DNA of 64,000 nt, from positions 1 to 64,000 of the forward strand of contig CACOQN010000004.1 in NCBI GenBank assembly GCA_902629285.1, written 5' to 3'. This DNA comes from an uncultured Pelagibacteraceae bacterium (GTDB lineage Bacteria; Pseudomonadota; Alphaproteobacteria; Pelagibacterales; Pelagibacteraceae). A program made the position numbers and the translations under genes. The notes under the pieces were generated by a model. That model had not been told where the DNA came from and did not search any database. It saw only the letters and a program-made list of their open reading frames with translations. Positions 63,633 to 64,000 of the stretch are shown one piece after another. The stretch's first letter is position 1. The number at the start of each line of letters is the position of its first letter.

Positions 63633-64000
63633 CATTTTTATAATCAGCTTTTCTTGCTAAATATATTCCAATAAATACAGCAACTAATGCAACTAAAATT
63701 TTTGAAGTAATTATTTCATCAAGAAATATATACCCTAAAATAATTCCAAAAATTGGAATTATATATGACACTTGAGAGTGAAAAATAAGTCCATTAGTTT
63801 TTAAAATTTTAAACCTTAGTAACCATGCAATTCCTGTTGGAAAAATTCCTAAATAAATTACAGATATAATAGAGTCCATTGATGGATTTAACATCCATGG
63901 TTTTTCAAAAATTAACGTTAAGGGAAAAAGTATTATAGATGACCAAATTAAAATAGAACCTGTAACATTTTCATTTTTTTTACTACTTATTTTCAAAGTC
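63625..64000 (-). CDS. EamA-family (DMT) transporter, 5' part outside window
   Basis: The frame stays open to the right edge; the TTG at 63996 used by the track is probably internal. The visible part has four membrane helices of the second EamA repeat (PTGIAWLLRFKILKTNG, SYIIPIFGIILGYIFLDE). The family exports amino acids or other metabolites. Substrate unknown. Confidence 0.82.
   Translation of the reverse strand, partial: TLKISSKKNENVTGSILIWSSIILFPLTLIFEKPWMLNPSMDSIISVIYLGIFPTGIAWLLRFKILKTNGLIFHSQVSYIIPIFGIILGYIFLDEIITSKILVALVAVFIGIYLARKADYKNVT

Noticed and set aside
1-64000. tRNA, rRNA, insertion sequence, prophage or defence genes
   Set aside because: None was found on reading; no transposase, integrase, nuclease or methylase family was recognised among the ORFs.

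Overview
The window is very A+T-rich, densely coding bacterial DNA. Gene overlaps of 1-17 nt are common, intergenic gaps are mostly under 100 nt, and many convergent gene pairs meet with no space. Gene content points to an alphaproteobacterium of the Pelagibacterales/SAR11 type. Indicators are a ScfR-family regulator beside isocitrate lyase, DUF3553 and DUF1244 small proteins, a TPP riboswitch directly in front of a sodium:solute symporter (the arrangement described for the SAR11 HMP transporter ThiV), and a streamlined layout. The clade assignment is inference from content only; no rRNA or tRNA gene lies in the window.

Region 1 (1-18.3 kb) is mostly core functions: mnmA (cut by the left edge), cysQ, recX, a rhodanese, bcp, amtB, an HU protein, rseP, yajQ, an RhlE-type helicase, a YedK/HMCES protein, tesA divergent from a YbbA/YbbP-type ABC system, and small secreted or membrane proteins. 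Region 2 (18.3-26.2 kb) holds a ScfR-like regulator with a duplicated HTH domain. It faces aceA across an array of TTTGTAAA-type repeats. It is followed by a YadGH exporter, a thioredoxin-like protein, riboswitch-controlled thiV and a pentapeptide-repeat protein.

Region 3 (26.4-56.3 kb) is a large accessory block for carbohydrate and sugar-acid use. It contains: a seven-gene operon with a tripartite tricarboxylate transporter (tctC-B-A), two SDR dehydrogenases, a ROK kinase and an aldose epimerase; divergent from it a PdxA-like and an L-rhamnonate-dehydratase-like enzyme; IolD with a Gfo/Idh/MocA partner; an aldehyde dehydrogenase with a HpcH/HpaI aldolase; an ABC transporter with two different ATPases plus dihydroxyacetone-kinase subunits DhaL and DhaK; and an inositol-type set (IolE, IolG and a FrcBCA-like ABC importer). 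All three import systems carry a terminator-like hairpin just after the solute-binding-protein gene, which would let the binding protein be made in excess over the membrane parts.

Region 4 (56.4-64 kb) is a molybdenum-cofactor block: moaA-C-D-E run directly into msrP/msrQ (periplasmic methionine-sulfoxide repair, a Moco enzyme) and a two-gene XdhC-type Moco insertion factor, with moaB close by. Then come DUF1244, a TauE/SafE permease, a homocysteine-methyltransferase-family enzyme and an EamA transporter cut by the right edge. I saw no CRISPR array, insertion sequence, prophage gene, tRNA or rRNA.
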